A DNA stretch of 64,000 nucleotides from Acheta domesticus. Its lineage: Eukaryota > Arthropoda > Insecta > Orthoptera > Gryllidae. The notes under the pieces were generated by a model, which saw only the letters and a list, made by a program, of their open reading frames with translations, made no database searches and was not told the origin of the DNA. Of the stretch, positions 11,606 through 23,220 are shown in pieces; within the stretch, counting starts at the first letter, position 1; each line of letters starts with the position of its first letter. The position numbers and the translations under genes are program-made. The stretch spans positions 183,916,125 to 183,980,124 of the forward strand of contig JAHLJT010009419.1 in NCBI GenBank assembly GCA_031308135.1, read 5' to 3'.

Positions 11606-12735
11606 ATTATATAAATCAACATTACTTGCTAATTGAAAACTTTTTGATACACCATATTATAATAAGCTAAATTTCTTTTATTTGTTACAAGCTTTAAAGG
11701 ATTGAGTAGTTTTTGGTTAGAAACATTAAATTATTTCTTCATTAATAAACTAATTATTATCAGCATCAAATACGGCATTTTCCAGCTCATATGCAGGATA
11801 TATACAGGAAACTACTTCTCTGGATTCGTATTCAAAGAATTCCTAGGACCTTGGAATCCCAGAGGTACCTACGCTGGATATGAGCAGTTCCCAGCAATAC
11901 GTTGCTTTGCAGTTCGTTTTCAAGACCAGCATCAAGACTTACACCCGATTTACACGCGTCCGTTTCGGGAGGTGGAGCAAACGTGTTAATACTTTTGGGC
12001 CAGCAGAACCATTCTGCGCATGCGCGCGTTCCCTAAAGCCTTCGAAAGGCGTTTCTTCAGATTTCTAGGTTTAGCCGCACTGAAGCAACAATAACCCTCC
12101 GTTTCCAGAATCTTCTCAGTTCGATCTAAAGATCACAATATTTTTTCGATCTTCCTTCGACTCACTCTCGAATCTGCTGGAGCGGCCAAGTCCACTATTC
12201 GTACCCGCATCTATTCGACGGTAATATCAGGCACATTAAGATTAAATCGAAGGTTTGTTTGGATCTTGCAATCCCAGAGACTTTTCATATTGGAAGTTTT
12301 GACCATCTTGTCTGGCTTGTGCTTCCATGATTCATCAGTTCATGGACGCTCGACATTCCCTACAGATTCCGCTGTAGCACGTAAGTCACTTTGTCGTGGC
12401 GTTATTTGTAATCTCTCTGTCCAAACTTTCAGTCACGGATTGAATGTTTCTTGTCGTTGTTTGCACTTGGCAACCTCGGTAGCCTTGGGCTGCTAGGACC
12501 AGACCTCGTTCTTAAGGCGGCCATCCCGGAGCCAGCCCCAAGAGAAACTGGTGAAGATCTTCTCTTTGTTGCCCCGTCTGTCCGTGCCATGCCTCCTTGT
12601 TCAATGACCTTGTCGTTTCTTTTCTTTGTTGTGAAGCTGAGCCTTCTCAGCTACTGGATTCCATTTTTCAAAGAGACACGTTTCTTTTGAGTTTTGGATC
12701 CAAAGCTTGCTTTTCTGTTTTAATCACTTTTTCGA
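11606..12735. other. Intergenic DNA of mixed composition, no recognised gene
   Basis: Short frames (up to 95 residues) occur in several phases without a known domain. The part from 11989 to 12700 is less AT-rich than its surroundings. It could be a decayed retroelement coding region, but I could not align it to a family. Confidence 0.35.
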
Positions 12736-12740
12736 ATATA

Positions 12741-12797
<57 letters not shown>
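12741..12797. repeat. (AAT)n microsatellite
   Basis: About 19 perfect AAT units. The Asn-run reading frame ending here is a product of this repeat. Confidence 0.97.
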
Positions 12798-12799
12798 TA

Positions 12800-14025
12800 G
12801 GGTGGATTTTGATTAACTAAAACATCACCAAAGTTGATCAACAAAATGCTCTTAAATTTTTTTCAAATTGTCCTAAAGGCAAAGAAAAAGTATAAACAAT
12901 TTGATAAAAAGTAATTTAGATTAACAACTGAAGCTGTTGGATATATTACGGATGAAATTGAGGCTTCTTCCTTTCGTTCAAGTGAAGTCAACTTGCAATT
13001 TGCTTTGGACTGCGCCAGGAAGTCTTTGGCTTTAGCTATCGTCAAATCCGACGAACCGACATTGGTGCTGAAGGCGTCACGTAGATTTCATACAACTGCT
13101 GACATTACAATATCTGAGAGAAGAAATTGAATTGGGAATTCTATGAAGAGCATTTGTTGCAACTCGTAAATATTATGTGAAGCAAGTACCATTAAAATGA
13201 TATTAAAATCGATGTAATCCGAGAAAAATGACGAAAAAAGGTAAAAAATGAATTATTACTCTAAATCAAAGAAAAATGCCAAAAGTTATATAAAAATGGG
13301 TCATTTCCTTTTTCATAATATAAAATGAATTTCTGTACTAAAAGGCATCGTTATAAAGTGAAAAGAAAAAATGGCATTTCATGAAAATCCAATCCCTAAT
13401 AATAATATACTGACAGTAAACACGGCAATAAATGCCTGACAATGTTGATAAATGTATTTATCTAGAATGATATATATTCGGATGATTCCGAATGTTTAAG
13501 ATGTACTACATCAATGGAAATAAGTTTTTTTCTGAAAATAGAATAAAAATTTTGCAATAATAATTCACGCATTGAGGCAGATCAATAAAAAACTTGATAA
13601 ATTATTTAAAATATATTTCTAAATGTTGTAAAAGAAAGTGGAAATTTTTCTCTTCCAAAAAAAAATCCCCAAACTCTCATTTTGTCACTATACTCTATCA
13701 TACTCGTTTCTCAGGTATTACACCATATAGATCTGCAAATTAAACATAAAAAAGTTCCTCGATTCAAAAATCTGTATCTGTTTATACAACTGTATTCCCG
13801 AGAAAAAGAGTTTTTTCCTTGGTGCGAAACTTGGTAGTATTAATAAGCATTCCAGCTATCCTTTTCGGTAAAGAAGGCTACAATGAAATATGTGTTAATT
13901 GTTATTATTAATGATCTCTTGAATCGTAAAAATTCCTCGTTGCAGTTTCATAACAAGAGAATGAAAAGTCGAAAGTGAAAGAATAAGTAAGTGAATTTTA
14001 TTGTTTCCAGGCGAGTCGACTACCA
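12800..14025. other. AT-rich intergenic DNA, no gene seen
   Basis: Only a 60-residue - frame is present (12863-13045), without a known domain. Oligo-A and oligo-T tracts are common. Confidence 0.4.
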
Positions 14026-14029
14026 CTCA

Positions 14030-14100
14030 GGTAATTAGTCCCGTAAGTACAGTGCATGCTATATCCCAGGAAGTGGCAGTGTTTCCCCCCGTTGCAACGT
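14030..14100 (-). mobile_element. SINE family 1, 3' fragment
   Basis: TAATTAGTCCCGTAAGTACA followed by GTGCATGC is the reverse complement of the 3' part of the element at 5212-5765 (TGCACCACACTTACGGAACT). Only about 70 bp can be matched. Confidence 0.5.
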
Positions 14101-14360
14101 GAGACTCGCAGTCAGAAAGCGGAAGAGCGGGTCTCCAAACATGTTCGCCATTTGAAGGTAATTATAATTACACATAAGTCCCTCACCCCCGCTTCGAGTG
14201 GAGGCTTTGCACTTTTACTGAGTCGAGGTTCGCCCCGCTCTCCGGAAACGAGGGGGAACAAGGCCCTGCTTCGAGACGTGGGTGATTGTCCCATTGCTCC
14301 ACTCGCAGAGGGAGAAGTGGGAGGGGCAGGGCGGGTACGGCTGGTGGCCGAACTTACACG
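14101..14360. other. GC-rich patch, unknown
   Basis: A moderately CpG-rich block with overlapping frames on both strands (119 residues on +, 90 on -), neither with a known domain. It may be a promoter-type island or repeat debris. Confidence 0.25.
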
Positions 14361-15405
14361 GATCATTGACATTCGCTTATTCATACTAGGAAATAACCTC
14401 GATCATAGAGTTTAAACCAGTGATCTCAACGTAATAACTGGATGCACAACAGCAGTGCTTTGAAGTGCTGAAAATCGTGACGGTCGTTTTTCGTTAGGTT
14501 GGTTGTGGTGAAGTCTTCCCACAGACTTTCTTACGAGTGAAATGTGTCTTGTATGTTGTTAGCGATGCTTACAATCGTCTCTGTAAAAGAAAATGCCAAA
14601 AGCAATCGATTGTAAAAAACGCTAACAAACTGTAAACTAGATGTGAATGTTATTAAATGAGATATTTAGCCATTACTTTTACAACATTTTTTAATGTTTT
14701 CGACGACTATTGCTTGCTATAAGTCGATCTAACAACATTATTAAAGATACGCAAACCAAGAACACTCCGCTCCGTTAATTTTAAAAAAGTTTCCAAGAAA
14801 TGAAAGGTAGGATTTTGTTTAACTATTATAGGTAAACTGATATTTTAAAGTATTAAATATTTATTGCTTTCAACTTTTTTAAAGTTCTAGTAAACGTGAA
14901 CGAGAATTAATGTTTAAAATTGGAATGAGACCCTATTTCCTGCTATTTGGTTGTGAGGTAACTAGGACAGAACAGACATTCACCATCATGGTGATCCGTC
15001 ACGATTTCTGAGCACAGAGTGTTGTCTCCAGTCTACTCTAGAGCTCACTGATTAAAACAGAGATTCTGTTCGTCGCTCTTTGCCATTAAAGCGTCAATTT
15101 GAGCTCATCTAGAAGCGTGGGTCCGCGCGATGTTGTCGTTCTAAACATCTAGTTGAAGTTGCTAATTTTATCTAAGGCAATTAATATGTGAATTTTTTTA
15201 GATAGTTATTATGTACCACTATTATCATGACATGAATGTTATTGAAATACATACATTAACATTTATAATTATATTTTTCTTGTACAATAATGTACAAGTA
15301 CATTTTTATTTTACATTAATTGTACATTTTTCTTGTACATTACATTCTTGTGCAATCTTGTACATTAATTTACAAGTATGAAAAGTACCTGACCAATAAG
15401 TATTT
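14361..15405. other. AT-rich intergenic DNA, no gene seen
   Basis: Contains a cluster of TTGTACATT words (15280-15370) forming a degenerate tandem. No coding frame. Confidence 0.4.
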
Positions 15406-15449
15406 TAATTGTAAATAAAAGAAAGGTGTTGTCTGCTACCAAATATCAT

Positions 15450-15500
15450 ATATTTAGGCCGAAGATCTTTTCGATACCATGGCTAACATCATCAGAGGTA
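15450..15500 (-). ncRNA. Hammerhead-like motif in left arm
   Basis: On the - strand: CTGATGA (complement of 15489-15495), one extra base, a stem-loop of roughly GTTAGC-CAT-GGTATC, then GAAA (complement of 15469-15472) and the palindrome AAGATCTT that could act as a very short stem III. The stem has mismatches here; the consensus of the two arms (GATAGC-CAT-GCTATC) would pair fully. The extra base before stem II is unusual, so activity is doubtful. Confidence 0.35.
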
Positions 15501-15851
15501 TCTGAAAATTACATTAAAACATAGACTATAGATTATATACATTTACAAAAATTATGTACAAATTGTTAATGCCAGATGCATAAGCAAACTGGATCGTTAC
15601 CTTGCAGCGTCTCGGCGGAAAACGAAGTTCTGCGAATAATTTTGAGTGCAAATCATTTGAGAGAACCGACGGCCGACCGGAAGCAAGTGGGGGCGGGGTG
15701 GGGACGGCGCGGCCGAAGGGACACGGTAGGCAGGCTGCTGGTAGAGACGGGTAGACGGGCGGGCGAATGAGAGTACAGTCAAAGATGTAAAGATTGGGCT
15801 AAATTTTATGTTTTTATGCAATTTTGAAATAGCTCTGATGATGATAGCTAT

Positions 15852-17472
15852 CAATATTTTTAATTTCAAAACTGAAAAACAAAAAATCCCCAAGTATTGA
15901 TCAAATCCCTAATTTCGTTATTAAAAAACTTCCAAAACCAATAGTTTGCTCTTTGACAGCCATCTATAACACCTGCTTACGATTAAACTACTTTCCCACC
16001 GAATGGAAAACTGCCTTAATTCTGTCTATTCCTAAACGTAAAAAAGACCACTCAAAACGGAAAATTTTAAACCCATTAGTCTACTACCAAATATATTCGA
16101 GAAAGCTATCTTAACTAGAATAAAGAAATTCATTGGTGATAACAATATTCTTCCTACTGCTCAAATGGGATTCCGTAACAATCACTCCACAACCTACCAA
16201 CTTCTAAGACTTACTGATTACATAGCCACAAATTTTCAAAAATTCAAGCATACTTAGGTCTATTTTTAGACATAGAAGAAGCTTTCGATAGGGTTTGGCA
16301 TGATGGACTACTATTTAAAATGCAAAAGTTTGGATTCCCCTATTTGCAAGGATTAATTAAGAGATTCCTTCTTAGACATAAATTTAAAGTGCAAATCAAC
16401 ACGGAACAATCATCAGGTCATTGCATATTGGCAGACGTCCCTCAAGGTCCCCTCTAGCTCCTACGCTATTTAACATATTCATAGGAGGTCTGCCTAACCT
16501 ATTAAACTCGGAATCGTCCTTATTTGCAGATGACACTTGTGTATTCACGGCCCATTAAGAACTACTAATAGCACGAGACAACCTTCAAGAGGATCTAAAT
16601 ATCTTAACCAACTGGTTCAACAAATGGAAAATAAAAGGTAATGCATCCAAATGTTAAGCTAAAATTTTTTCACTAAGAAAACTACGAAAAATTAATGATC
16701 TAACATTAAACGATTCCCCTATTCCATGGCTGCTCCTTTCTGCTCCTGTGACATATTTGGGACTACAAATAGATCGCAGACTCATCTGGAAAAATCATAT
16801 AAATTCAATAGCCAATCAAACATTTATTAAGACCTTGAAATTATACCCATTTGTCAACAAAAAATCAAGCACCAACATTGAAACTGCAATATGAATTTTT
16901 AAATACATTATTAGATCCTCTCTAACATATATTTGCCAGATATGGGGAGGTGCACCAAAATACACATTACATAAACTGGAAGTTATACAAAATAAATTTC
17001 TACGCAGTGCACTAAAAGCTCCATGGTACATACGGAACAATCAAATTCTAAACGAACCTTCTGTTGAACCCTTAAAGAAATGGATTTCCAAATTATCCTT
17101 AAGATTCTATTCATCCTTACTCTGCCCCGCTACAACAATATATAAGCTTGGCAAAACTTCAAATCCTTTTCCCAGAATTAAGACTCGACATAGCAAAGAT
17201 CTCCTTCATCCTCCATAATTTGCAATCATAACACTCTAATTAGTACTACAGACCATTTCTTCTCACATTAAGACAGAATAGAAACTCTTTGCTGTAAATA
17301 TTCATTGTTGTATAATTTACTGTTGTTTATATTCATAATGTTAAATAAACAAGTAGTTAACAAGAGGTCCCACATCGGAAGACCCTCGAAAAGTTATGTA
17401 TAAGCTATTATTGCAAAAATCGTTAAAAACCTTTGTAAGGCAACAATCAAGGAGAATTATAATAATAAAAAA
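15852..17472 (+). mobile_element. Jockey-type LINE, 5'-truncated and inactivated
   Basis: Encodes a broken reverse transcriptase from about 15905 to 17216. In order: NYFPTEWKTALILSIPK, then FLDIEEAFDRVWHDGL (motif A, 16261-16308), VPQGP (motif B, near 16435), FADDT (motif C, catalytic Asp pair, 16523-16537), YLGLQIDRRLIWK, and the Jockey-type C-terminal FLRSALKAPWYIRN near 17000. At least three stop codons and several frameshifts interrupt it. The 3' UTR ends in an A-rich tail at 17461-17473. The 11-bp word ATGATAGCTAT occurs at 15841-15851 and again at 17473-17483: a target-site duplication that fixes both ends and shows the element jumped into the right arm of an inverted-repeat element. 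It may belong to the same subfamily as the copies at 7841 and 28640. Confidence 0.9.
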
Positions 17473-17550
17473 ATGATAGCTATGCTATCAAAAAGATCTT
17501 TAGCATAAATATATGATATTTGATACTAGACAACACCTTTCTTTTATTTA

Positions 17551-18425
17551 TTATTAGAAGGAATCTACACCACCAGCAATTATATTAATAATTTAATTGT
17601 AACATTTTCTGAATAATTTGAATAAAATATATTTTAGTTCATATGTCAATAGAATACCAATATATTTCATATCTACATGAACAGTTCGGAATGCTTGACG
17701 AACTGTGACAAGTAAGGTCTTTTTAGTTCTTTGAAGTCTAAAATATTGTGCACAAAATGAGAACGTTGTACGATGTTTTAGAATGTTTTCAGAGACTGTG
17801 CACACTTCCTTACATTAATCGCAATCGAATTTTTAACTAATATTTATTCATTCTCTTTTAACAGCGATAAAACATAGAAATTAAATAATGTGACCCATTG
17901 TCACGAATATTAAATTCAACAAGTATTGTATTACACTTGCGTGACTTTAAATTTAGAATCGAAAGGAGTAAGTATAAAACATATATTACAAGAAGACTTG
18001 TCTCAGGAAATCGTAGAGAAGAAGATATAATTGGACGAGGCCACAAATAATGAATCTATACAAGGATATGGTTCGCTTTAATGAATGCTGTTTCCGTGAG
18101 TGATTTTCTGCTTTCCGAATCCCTGGGTAGTTCATGCGACGGCGTTGGCATGATGCAATGTAGGCGCATATATGCTCACCAAACTAGTTATTATTTTGAG
18201 TACGGTCAGGAGGAGTGCGTTTGACCTATAGTTGAAACTAGCTGTCATTTCCGTGGTTGACGGAGTCGATTCATTTTTACACGCAGTAGCTAGTACACGT
18301 TTTAAAATTTCGGAAGAATTTTATACTTTCTGTACAGAAGACATTGCCTAATTACCAGCCATGCCTGCGAAGTGTTTTAGCTTGCAATACACCTTGTAGT
18401 GAACTGAACACCGAAATATAATCTT
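17551..18425. other. AT-rich intergenic DNA, no gene seen
   Basis: Frames up to 70 residues with no known domain. Nothing else recognisable. Confidence 0.4.
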
Positions 18426-18429
18426 CAAT

Positions 18430-18860
18430 CTCGTCACAGTCCCCGTCCAGCATTATATTACTTTCGCGCTTCTGCTGACGCAATATAGAGATGGTTAAAT
18501 AATACTGCGGGGAAAATGGCGAATTTTCGACATAAAACTCTTTATTTCCGGGGCCCTGGTAATAAAAAAATGGATAAACCCAGTTGATAAGTCTAGAAAA
18601 AAATTCTAAGACGTGGGGTAGCCGGAAACCTTGTTTTGTAGGTCCTTGATACCGAAAAATCGATAGGCAGCAAAACTCCTGTTCTTCCGTCCGTCTGTGA
18701 ACAACGCTAGCTGCTAAACCGTTTAGCAGATTTTCTCCAAAATTAATATTCCCCAATCGATCTGGCTGATGTCGATTGTAGCCCCTGGAATTTGAAACCG
18801 ATATTTTACATGAAGCTTCTGGGACATTTTCAAAGTTTTCAAAATCCATGCGAAAAGTTT
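18430..18860 (-). repeat. Repeat A fragment
   Basis: Matches the 7345-7664 and 43443-43845 copies: GGGGAAAATGGCGAATTTTC, GGTCCTTGATACCGAAAAAT, a GTCCGTCTGTGAACAAC tract, GCTAAACCGTTTAGCAGATT and TTTACATGAAGCTTCTGGGA. The 165-residue - frame across it (18352-18849) has no known domain; similar sequence elsewhere is not open, so it is not a gene. The strand follows the direction chosen for the 6170 and 21648 copies. Confidence 0.65.
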
Positions 18861-19220
18861 GTGATAATCCACATTTTTTGTGTGTTGCGAGGAATGTATT
18901 TGTATTCTCAATGTATAGGTGTATTTTCTTTCAAGCAATCCGCAAATATTAATTGAAATTAGCTCAATTAGTTTTTATCTCTTAAAAATATGATTTAATT
19001 ACAACATGAAAGAAATATTGAAAAAATTGAGTACCATAAATTGATAAGAATGTTTATTTAACTTAAATTTTATATTAGCACCGTACGCTACCTACGGGCA
19101 ACTATGGATATTTAAGGAGTTCACTGCTGAACGGCGACACGAAAAATGGAAATTATTTACTTCTGTGTATTCCGTCTAATTGTTGGGACATAATTTGGTT
19201 GCATGAAACGTAGTTTTAAT
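18861..19220. other. AT-rich spacer
   Basis: No gene or named repeat; it leads into the GC-rich element that follows. Confidence 0.4.
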
Positions 19221-19224
19221 TGTC

Positions 19225-19985
19225 GAATTTGTGTGTCCCCGCAGGGGGGGGGGCGTGTCCACGTAGGTGGCCACGACCCCTGGTGGAAGTCAGACGACCA
19301 CCCGGACCTCGAGTCTTGCGGCCCCATCTCAGGTCGTTAGCCTAACGTGTAGGCAGTGAGTAGGAAAGCCAAGCTCCGGGCCGTCGGTTCAACCCGGCGG
19401 TCCACCAGTCGGGCCCCTGGCGCGTTGCCCTAGAGTCCGTCCGACCTCTGGGCAGGATCGGGTGAAGGACGCCCTTCGGGGTGCTCTGGAATCCACAAAT
19501 AAAAGTCCGGCTGTTAAATGACCATCAGCCAGGTTGCTTTGGTCACGGCCCCATCCCAGGTCGGTAGCCTAACGTGTAGGTAGTGGGTAGGCGGGTTGGG
19601 GGCCCCTGGCCCCCGGGCTTCGGCCCGAGGGGTCCCCAGTTGGGCACTTGGCCTCGTCGTGGCAGTGGCCCGATACTCTGGGCCTAGAGGAGGGGTATGG
19701 TGTTCCGGTGCATGTGAGTGGCGCTTTGTCATACAGGCAATATTGACTCCGGTACTAGCCTGGATAGCTAGTAGCTCTGAGCTGGCAGGGCGGCCTTAGA
19801 CCCAGGCATTGAATGGGGAGGTTACCGTGAGGGCAAACTGCGTTCCGGCGGGATCCGGATATTGGTCGGAAGGTGTCCTTGTACACCCAATGAGGGTGAG
19901 GGTTAGGGGCTAACGCCTACGTGCCCCCCTGGGGCTTCGGCCCCCTAATAGAGTACAAGTGCTGGGGTTATAAAAGCACGTATAA
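19225..19985 (+). mobile_element. GC-rich retroposed element, + copy
   Basis: A 760-bp GC-rich block in AT-rich DNA. Its right two thirds match, in reverse, the element at 38635-39180: GCCCGATACTCTGGGCCTAG, GGCCGCCTTAGACCCAGGCA in either orientation, and TCCGGATATTGGTCGG. That second copy is bounded by a target-site duplication, so this is a transposable family. Within this copy a 45-bp block is duplicated: 19320-19364 and 19546-19591 share CCTAACGTGTAGG. The right end runs GTGCTGGGGTTATAAAAGCA into a TA-rich tail. No reverse transcriptase frame is present; it looks like the 3' UTR of a GC-rich LINE or a SINE-like derivative. Confidence 0.65.
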
Positions 19986-20690
19986 ACATATACAGTCGAA
20001 TTTGTGTTGATATTCGTTTGAAAATATTTAGTTTTCGCACCTAAGGTTCTACGATTTTTAATGAGTTTTACAAAAAATTATGAGTGAGATGTGTTAATTC
20101 AGATAGAAATTGCGGTGGAAATAGTATTACATAACCATTACTAAGGATGAGAAAGTATGTGCTGTTTTAACACAACTAGTTTTCAAAAACCATACGTGGG
20201 TTTTTGAAAGCGAGATGCCAATGCGCGGCCAGGTAAGCTAGAGTCCGTAGATACAGAGAGTAGCGCATTTCATTGTTCCACCAATCCCGCCATTGTATAT
20301 CGTGGTCAGGAGAATTGGAATTGTGTGGAACTCTGTATGTTGAGACCCGTGAATCTACCCCAAACTAATGTTAATATTCTTGAAAATCTTCATAATGCCA
20401 CCAATTGTCATAATATCTTTTCAGTTCCTGATTGCTACCTCAAGGGGTTGTCGGGTGATTCGACATTAAATGGCGGCGGTTGCGATACTCTCTGTATTTA
20501 GCAGTGGCGTAGCGTCAGGGGGCGCTAAGATGCTGAGCAACCTCATGTAAAATATTAATCAAAGAAGCCTAAATATTGTATTGATAATCTTCCAAACGCA
20601 TTCAGCGAAACACGTTTTGTTTTAATTTTGAAGTGATTTCCTATGATTGAATTCCCCGCCTTTATACAAGTTGGCCTCTAATTGCTTGGA
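19986..20690. other. Intergenic DNA, no gene seen
   Basis: Contains CAGTGGCGTAGCG at 20502-20514, which matches the terminal inverted repeat of the hAT-type elements at 25359 and 28005, but no partner end was found nearby. The 20150-20200 part (GCTGTTTTAACACAACTAGTT) echoes the edge of repeat A. Confidence 0.4.
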
Positions 20691-20960
20691 CGCTAAAATG
20701 CTTCTAGCGTCTGCCGTAAGATTGCGACGAGCAATGACGCATGCGCAGACGGCGAGGTTCTCCCCTCCTCTCTTCACCCCTGCCCATGGATTCGCGAGCC
20801 CCGAAAAGCTAGCATACGACATACGGCTGAGAAAAAGCTTCTGAGCAAGTTGCTCGTTTGTGCACGAGAGCTCAGCGCACTTGAGGTTGTCAGAGAAATA
20901 TTTTTCTTTCTCACTCGTGATTCTGTTCTTGGTCATGGGCACAACCAGTAGATATAGTGC
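20691..20960. other. Moderately CpG-rich segment
   Basis: A CG-containing block with GACGCATGCGCAGACG, which includes an NRF-1-like palindrome (GCATGCGCA). Overlapping frames on both strands (118 on -, 65 on +) have no known domain. Confidence 0.25.
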
Positions 20961-21645
20961 TTGCCTACTAATTCTCAATTAATATATAAGAAGTTGAATT
21001 CTTACTTAAATATATTAAATTTTATTTTGGATCGAGATACATTAATTCACAAATAATCAATTGCGCATGAGAACTAAAGCTGAGCTATTTCGTAATTTGC
21101 TTTCAAGAAGTCTCTTGACATAAATCTGTTGAAGTAGTGTAACATTTGTTTCATAACATAGATTCTAGAGAACATTAAGAATCATGTCTTCATTTCGCGT
21201 TATTGTTGAGCATCCCTAAGGTAAGCAAGCGAAGGGCGCCAGGTGCCGTCCGCCGATTCTTTGCCACACTAGTTTTCTATTAAGCATAAAATAACTGCAG
21301 AAAAGATAATTTAAAAAATTAACGTAAACGCAGGCCAGATTCACGACAACTCTCCCTTACAAGGGCCAACAATTCCATTCACGAGAAGCTGAAGACTGAC
21401 CAGTTCACACTCACTCAAGATATCCAAGGATTTCGCAAGCAACACACCGTTTTCCGGCGCTCGTTTGCAACACTTTCTGTCGTTTCGCAGTAAGTGCAAG
21501 AAACTAAAAAGCACCATAAATTATCTGGAAGGACAGATAGAGTCGACTGTATGATATTCACTCGCGTACATCCCGTTATCACTTTCACAAGCTCTCGAAT
21601 TTTCATCCCCATCGCTTCTAGAGATCCGAGCGAATGTGATAGTGA
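20961..21645. other. Intergenic DNA, no gene seen
   Basis: Frames up to 79 residues without a recognisable product. Confidence 0.4.
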
Positions 21646-21647
21646 AG

Positions 21648-23220
21648 GAAACAAAACTAGTGTTGCTGCAGAATGGCACAGACTTTCCCGTATTAGTTTT
21701 GTATTTCCGTGGGTCTTCGCTAGCTATTCCGAATTTTCACATACTCTTTCATGCAAGCTACCATCTATCACCGCCAAAAGTACATTTTTTTGTCATTTTC
21801 TTAATTTTTCGGTTTCCTATTGGTAGAACGAAAATATTAATTTTAGAATATTAAAGAACACAAAAACCTAGCCCTAAATGGCAATTTTCTTTTAAAAATT
21901 ATGTGCCGTTTTAAAGAAAATTGCGTTTTAGCGCTACTAAAAATGCGAAATTCGAAGGTCATTTTCACATAAAATTTTTGAGTTTCCAAATATGTTATTT
22001 CAATTTATTTGAAGCATTTACACTCACAAATATAATAATCTTGACAAATTGCTGGTAATGCGCATATTAAAGATGTGAGGGAGTTTTAAAAAAATTACAT
22101 TTATATAAATTTTTAAAAAACAAAAAAAACTCAAAATAAACTTTACGTCATATTAAAGAGTGCCATTAGCACTATCCAATCGAAAAGGTTGAAGAATTTT
22201 GTTTGCCATTTATGAGAAAATGGTGTTTGAGCGTTTCTGAAAATGCGGAGCTAGTTTTCACAGAAAATGGTTGTGTTTTCGATAAACTTTACTTGACAAT
22301 ATTTAAAGCACATGTACTCATAAATATAATAATGTGAACAATTCACCGCTAGTGTAAATATTAACGACGTGAGAGGTAAGTCAAAAAAATTAAATTTTTG
22401 CAATTTTTGAAAAAACAAAAGAATACAGTAATATGGAGTTTATGTCATCTCATAGGGTACATTTAACACTATCCCTCCCAAAAGGTTAAAGCAAAAATTT
22501 GGAGCCGTTTTTGAGAAAATCTAGTTTTTGTAATTTTTTTAAAATTGCACATATTGCAGGCAATATTGCGCGAAAACTACTAATATTTTCAAAACAATGT
22601 ACATGACCTTTAACAAAGAACTCATTTTGGAGAACGCTTTTTATTTAAAGAAAAATCTCTATCTTCAATTTTGTAGTTGGAGAAAGACGCCAAAAAATTC
22701 AAAGTTTCACAATTTTCGAAAATTCAGAGTTATCGTTATCTTAATAAGTGCATTTTACTCTATTTATACAAGAAATTGAAAGAAACAATTTGGAGCCTTT
22801 TTGAGAAAATTTTGAAAATATCCGGGGAGCTTCATGTAAAGTACCCCCAAATTTTGAAGAATCTTTTTCAAAATCTTCAAGCTGCGACTAGAACCGGATC
22901 GACCGGGTAGTATCCATTTTGGAAAAAATCGTACGTATGGTTTAGGCGCTAGCAGTGTTCACAGACGGACGGACTGACGGACAGACAGACGGACTGACGG
23001 ACGTTTCCAGTACGTTTCAATTGGTTTTTCGATATCAAGGACCCACAAAACAGGGTTTCTGGCTACACCACGTGTTAGGGGATTTTTTATTAATTTAGCA
23101 ACTGGTTTTATCCACTTTTTCGTTATCAGGGCCCGGCAATGAATTTTTCCCCCCGAAAATTCGCCATTTATCGCGCAGCATTACATAACTTTCCCTATAC
23201 TACGTATATCACTTCGTGTA
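21648..23220 (+). repeat. Repeat A, most complete copy
   Basis: About 1.57 kb, from ACTAGTGTTGCTGCAGAATG to GCAGCATTACATAACTTTCC. It holds every block seen in partial copies: ATATTAAAGATGTGAGGGAG, TTTTTGAGAAAAT, CTTCATGTAAAGTACCCCCA, the reversed AGCGCCTAAACC box (near 22950), a GACGGACTGACGG tract (22965-23010), and GATATCAAGGACCCACAAAA. No protein domain is visible in any frame. Clear terminal inverted repeats or a target duplication could not be established, so the class remains open. Confidence 0.65.

Larger units (their letters stand above)
15412..17550. mobile_element. Inverted-repeat element with hammerhead-like arms, split by a LINE
   Basis: The left arm (15412 to about 15530) and right arm (about 15800-15851 plus 17484-17550) are inverted copies. 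The outermost 17 bases, TAAATAAAAGAAAGGTG, match exactly, and similarity goes on through AAATATCATATATTTA and AAGATCTTT. Read towards each end, both arms contain CTGATGATG, a short self-complementary stem and an A-rich box: GAAAAGATCTTC in the left arm and CAAAAAGATCTT in the right. This resembles a hammerhead ribozyme core (CUGAUGA, stem II, GAAA), a motif known in the terminal repeats of Penelope-like elements and in retrozymes. Without the LINE the element would be about 510 bp. It encodes no transposase, so the class is an inference. Confidence 0.55.

Noticed and set aside
18352..18849. 165-residue - frame as a gene
   Set aside because: It lies over repeat A, and the homologous sequence in other copies is not open.
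20502..20514. CAGTGGCGTAGCG as a hAT-type left end
   Set aside because: No matching right end or 8-bp duplication was found nearby, and the inner sequence does not match the two confirmed copies.
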